From positions 1 to 6,972 of the forward strand of contig QHWL01000653.1 in assembly GCA_003222555.1 (NCBI GenBank): a stretch of 6,972 nucleotides of DNA, in the 5' to 3' direction. A program made the translations under genes and the position numbers. The notes beneath the pieces were generated by a model, which saw only the letters and a program-made list of their open reading frames with translations, searched no databases and was not told the DNA's origin. Shown piece by piece: positions 5,325-6,972 of the stretch. The DNA is from Acidobacteriota bacterium. Lineage in GTDB: Bacteria; Acidobacteriota; Vicinamibacteria; Vicinamibacterales; CAVVIG01. Numbering within the stretch: the stretch's first letter is position 1; every line of letters begins with the position of its first letter.

Positions 5325-5860
5325 CGGCCGACGCCAGCCGTGAAGACGTGTTGAAGCGGGTCGGGGTCGAGCGGGCGCGGGGGCTCATCGCCGCGGTCGG
5401 CACCGACGCGGAAAACGTGTACGCCGTGCTGAGCGCGCGGGTGATGCGCCCGGATTTGTTCATCGTCGGCCGGGCGGGAACCGAAGATGCGACGCTCAAA
5501 CTGAAGCGAGCCGGCGCCAATCGCGTGGTGTCGCCCTACGAGATCGGCGCCGTCCAGATCGCCCAAACCGCGCTGCGTCCGGCCGTCGTCGATTTCGTGG
5601 AGCTTGCGACGAGCTCGAACAACCTGGAGCTTGCCATGGAAGAAATCACGATCGGCGCGCGATCGAGCCTGGCGAGCCGGTCGATTCTCGATGCGAACCT
5701 CCGACAGCGCTTCGGGGTGATTGTCGTCGGCATTCAGCGGAGCGATCTTCGGATGGAGTTCAACCCGGAGCCCGACACGACCATCGACGAGGGCGACAAG
5801 CTGGTCGTCCTGGGACGGCCCGATTCGCTCAAACGCCTGGAGGCCGAGGCAGGCAAATGA
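5252..5860 (+). CDS. RCK (TrkA-N/TrkA-C) domains, C-terminal half of the split channel gene
   Basis: This half continues the 4890 gene in another frame. Homology starts before the GTG at 5252, with in-frame FQLLRQG from 5231. Residues 1-100 are the rest of an RCK_N Rossmann domain: VPFVVVDRDAERV with the Asp after the second strand, DASREDVLKRVGVERARGLI, TDAENVYAVLSARVM and KLKRAGANRVVSPYEIGA. Residues about 112-190 form the RCK_C/TrkA_C ligand domain (FVELATSSNNLELAMEEITI, GDKLVVLG). Such domains gate K+ channels or transporters through nucleotides or ions. The first strand and glycine-rich loop (family form IVCGYGRxG) are missing: KDHF joins directly to QLLRQGVPF. That implies loss of about 14 residues and, from the frame change, a length one more than a multiple of three (40 or 43 bp). 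It could be translated alone from GTG 5252, but without the nucleotide-binding loop. Confidence 0.78.
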   Translation: MPFVVVDRDAERVRAATEDGALAVTADASREDVLKRVGVERARGLIAAVGTDAENVYAVLSARVMRPDLFIVGRAGTEDATLKLKRAGANRVVSPYEIGAVQIAQTALRPAVVDFVELATSSNNLELAMEEITIGARSSLASRSILDANLRQRFGVIVVGIQRSDLRMEFNPEPDTTIDEGDKLVVLGRPDSLKRLEAEAGK

Positions 5861-6057
5861 GGGCTTGCGGCAACGCCAAGCCGGGGTCCCCAGCGTGGCC
5901 GCCACGCTGGGGTGGCGTGCCGGGGTCCCCAGCGTGGCCGCCACGCTGGGGTGGCGTGCCGGGGTCCCCAGTGTGGCCGCCACGCTGGGGTGGCGTGCCG
6001 GGGTCCCCAGTGTGGCCGCCACGCTGGGGCGGCGTGCCATCGAAAGTCGCGCCATAA
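5857..6057 (+). CDS. Small ORF across the 39-bp repeat array, probably not a functional protein
   Basis: An ATG overlaps the RCK-gene stop (ATGA at 5857-5860). The frame stays open for 66 codons through the whole tandem array, giving four copies of a 13-residue unit (GSPAWPPRWGGVP), and ends with TAA at 6055-6057, one base before the folD ATG. The peptide is rich in Pro, Trp, Gly and Arg and resembles no family I know. The array unit length (39) is a multiple of three and contains no stop in several frames on both strands, so openness alone is weak evidence. The exact join to both neighbours is what makes it worth listing. No Shine-Dalgarno is evident. Confidence 0.2.
   Translation: MRACGNAKPGSPAWPPRWGGVPGSPAWPPRWGGVPGSPVWPPRWGGVPGSPVWPPRWGGVPSKVAP
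5881..6036. repeat. Four tandem 39-bp units, each containing an 11-bp-stem hairpin
   Basis: Units lie at 5881-5919, 5920-5958, 5959-5997 and 5998-6036. Units 1 and 2 are identical. Units 3 and 4 share one C-to-T change at unit position 14, and unit 4 also has T-to-C at position 33. Inside each unit, positions 8-18 (CCCCAGCGTGG) and 22-32 (CCACGCTGGGG) are inverted repeats around a CCG loop, giving hairpins at 5888-5912, 5927-5951, 5966-5990 and 6005-6029. The position-14 change turns a C-G pair into a U-G wobble in RNA, so the stem is preserved. The array sits between the channel/RCK gene and folD. It has no CRISPR spacers, since unit follows unit directly, and no T-tract. Confidence 0.93.
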
Positions 6058-6058
6058 C

Positions 6059-6972
6059 ATGCCCGCCAGAATTTTGGATGGCTCGTTGGTCGCCCGCCAG
6101 ATCCGCGCCGAAGTCGGTCCTGCCGTCGCGGCGTTCGCCGCGCGCTCCGGCCGGCCGCCGGGCCTCGGCATCGTGCTCGTCGGCGACCATCCCGCGTCGG
6201 AAATCTACGTGCGCAACAAGTTGAAAGCGGCGGCGGAGGCCGGGTTCCGCGCCGATCTGTGGCGGCTGCCGGCGACCACGACGCTGTCCGAGTTGCTGGA
6301 GATCGTCGAGCGGTTGAACCGCAGCGAGGCGCACGACGGCATTCTCGTGCAGTCGCCGTTGCCGGAACTGATGGGACCGGAGGCGGAGCGCCTCGTCTTC
6401 GATGCGATCCGGCCGGACAAAGACGTGGACGGCTTCCATCCGATCAACGTCGGCAGGCTGGTGCAGAATCGCCCGACGCTCGTGGCGGCCACCCCGTCGG
6501 GGATCGTCGAGCTTCTGGAGCGATCGAATATCACGATTGCAGGCGCACGCGCGGTCGTGGTCGGTCGGAGCGACATTGTCGGAAAGCCGATCGCCTTGTT
6601 GTTGCTGCACCGCAACGCCACGGTAACGGTGTGTCACTCGCGCACCGACAACCTGTCGGGGGTCGCTGCAGAGGCAGACCTCCTGGTCGTCGCGATTGGA
6701 CGGGCGGTATTTGTGACGAGGGAATTCGTCAAGCCAGGAGCGACGGTCGTCGATGTCGGAGTGAATCGCCTCGTGGACCGCGCCGACGTCGAGCGTGTCT
6801 TCGCGCCGGGCTCGAAAGGGCGCCGGGACTTCGAGCGCCGCGGGTCGGTCCTCGTCGGCGACGTGCATCCCGACGTCGCGGAGGCTGCCGGAGCGCTCAC
6901 GCCGGTGCCCGGCGGCGTCGGCCCGCTCACGATCGCGATGCTGCTCAAGAACACCCTGCGTGCCGCACAGGA
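6059..6972 (+). CDS. folD: Bifunctional methylenetetrahydrofolate dehydrogenase/cyclohydrolase FolD (3' end outside window)
   Basis: FolD interconverts 5,10-methylene-, methenyl- and 10-formyl-tetrahydrofolate with NADP+ in the cytoplasm, feeding purine and formyl-Met synthesis. The frame is open from ATG 6059 to the window end, 304 codons. Motifs in order: IYVRNKLKAAAEAGF (Tyr50, catalytic Lys54), DGILVQSPLPE (Gln98; Ser replaces the usual Leu of QLPLP), PDKDVDGFHPINVG (120-132, catalytic Asp), TPSGIVELLE (145-154), VVVGRSDIVGKPIALLL (167-183, Rossmann NADP loop), VDVGVNR (231-237) and GDVHPDV...ALTPVPGGVGPLTIAMLL. The family is about 285-300 residues, so only a few C-terminal residues are missing. 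A Lys/Arg-rich insertion (GSKGRRDFERRGS, 251-263) is a little longer than usual. The start has no visible Shine-Dalgarno and lies one base after the stop of the repeat-array ORF, 22 bases after the last repeat. Confidence 0.96.
   Translation, partial: MPARILDGSLVARQIRAEVGPAVAAFAARSGRPPGLGIVLVGDHPASEIYVRNKLKAAAEAGFRADLWRLPATTTLSELLEIVERLNRSEAHDGILVQSPLPELMGPEAERLVFDAIRPDKDVDGFHPINVGRLVQNRPTLVAATPSGIVELLERSNITIAGARAVVVGRSDIVGKPIALLLLHRNATVTVCHSRTDNLSGVAAEADLLVVAIGRAVFVTREFVKPGATVVDVGVNRLVDRADVERVFAPGSKGRRDFERRGSVLVGDVHPDVAEAAGALTPVPGGVGPLTIAMLLKNTLRAAQ

Noticed and set aside
5881..6036. CRISPR array
   Set aside because: The 39-bp units abut each other with no unique spacers, and no cas gene is present.
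5228..6868. 546-codon open frame on the minus strand
   Set aside because: It is antisense to the RCK half, the repeat array and folD. Its protein is rich in Arg/His/Asp/Gln with no family motif, and the repeat is open in several frames. GC-rich codon bias explains the length.

Overview
This is a GC-rich bacterial window in which every recognisable gene lies on the + strand. It holds seven recognisable loci: the end of an M24-family Xaa-Pro peptidase, accB, accC, thiE, an APC-family amino acid permease, a two-TM/RCK potassium-channel-type gene split over two reading frames, and nearly all of folD. Protein character, codon use and the palindromic intergenic elements made of short CACGGA-, CACGAAG- and GGGATTC-type units suggest Acidobacteriota, perhaps a Vicinamibacteria-like lineage. 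That placement is from general familiarity and was not computed.

Layout. 1-366: C-terminal part of the peptidase, with three of its metal-ligand motifs. 367-502: intergenic, filled by an imperfect palindrome. 503-997: accB, the biotin carrier protein of acetyl-CoA carboxylase. 998-1126: gap with a CACGAAG-type hairpin. 1127-2632: accC, biotin carboxylase; its catalytic core is intact, but its last ~55 residues come from a strong GGGATTC palindrome. 2557-3174: thiE-like coding sequence, whose conserved first strand lies upstream of any canonical start codon. 3175-3387: intergenic, with a second CACGAAG-type palindrome, a perfect TATAAT box and a good Shine-Dalgarno before a TTG start. 3388-4884: permease, frameshifted just before its last membrane helix. 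4890-5860: potassium channel plus RCK domain, missing both its GYG selectivity filter and its glycine-rich Rossmann motif, with a frame change at the second gap. 5881-6036: four tandem 39-bp units, each with a perfect or near-perfect 11-bp-stem hairpin. 6059-6972: folD, cut by the window edge a few residues before its expected end.

Functionally this is mostly a housekeeping neighbourhood: accB and accC form the first half-reaction of fatty-acid synthesis, thiE makes thiamine phosphate, and folD serves one-carbon metabolism. The permease and channel genes form a membrane-transport pair that begins at the TATAAT promoter. I see no defence, secretion, CRISPR, biosynthetic-cluster or phage system.

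The unusual content is structural. Four intergenic or gene-end sites carry hairpin elements of three sequence types, a fifth carries a hairpin tandem array, and four coding disruptions fall between about 2.5 and 5.25 kb. Those disruptions are either real gene decay or errors in the underlying assembly; raw reads would decide.
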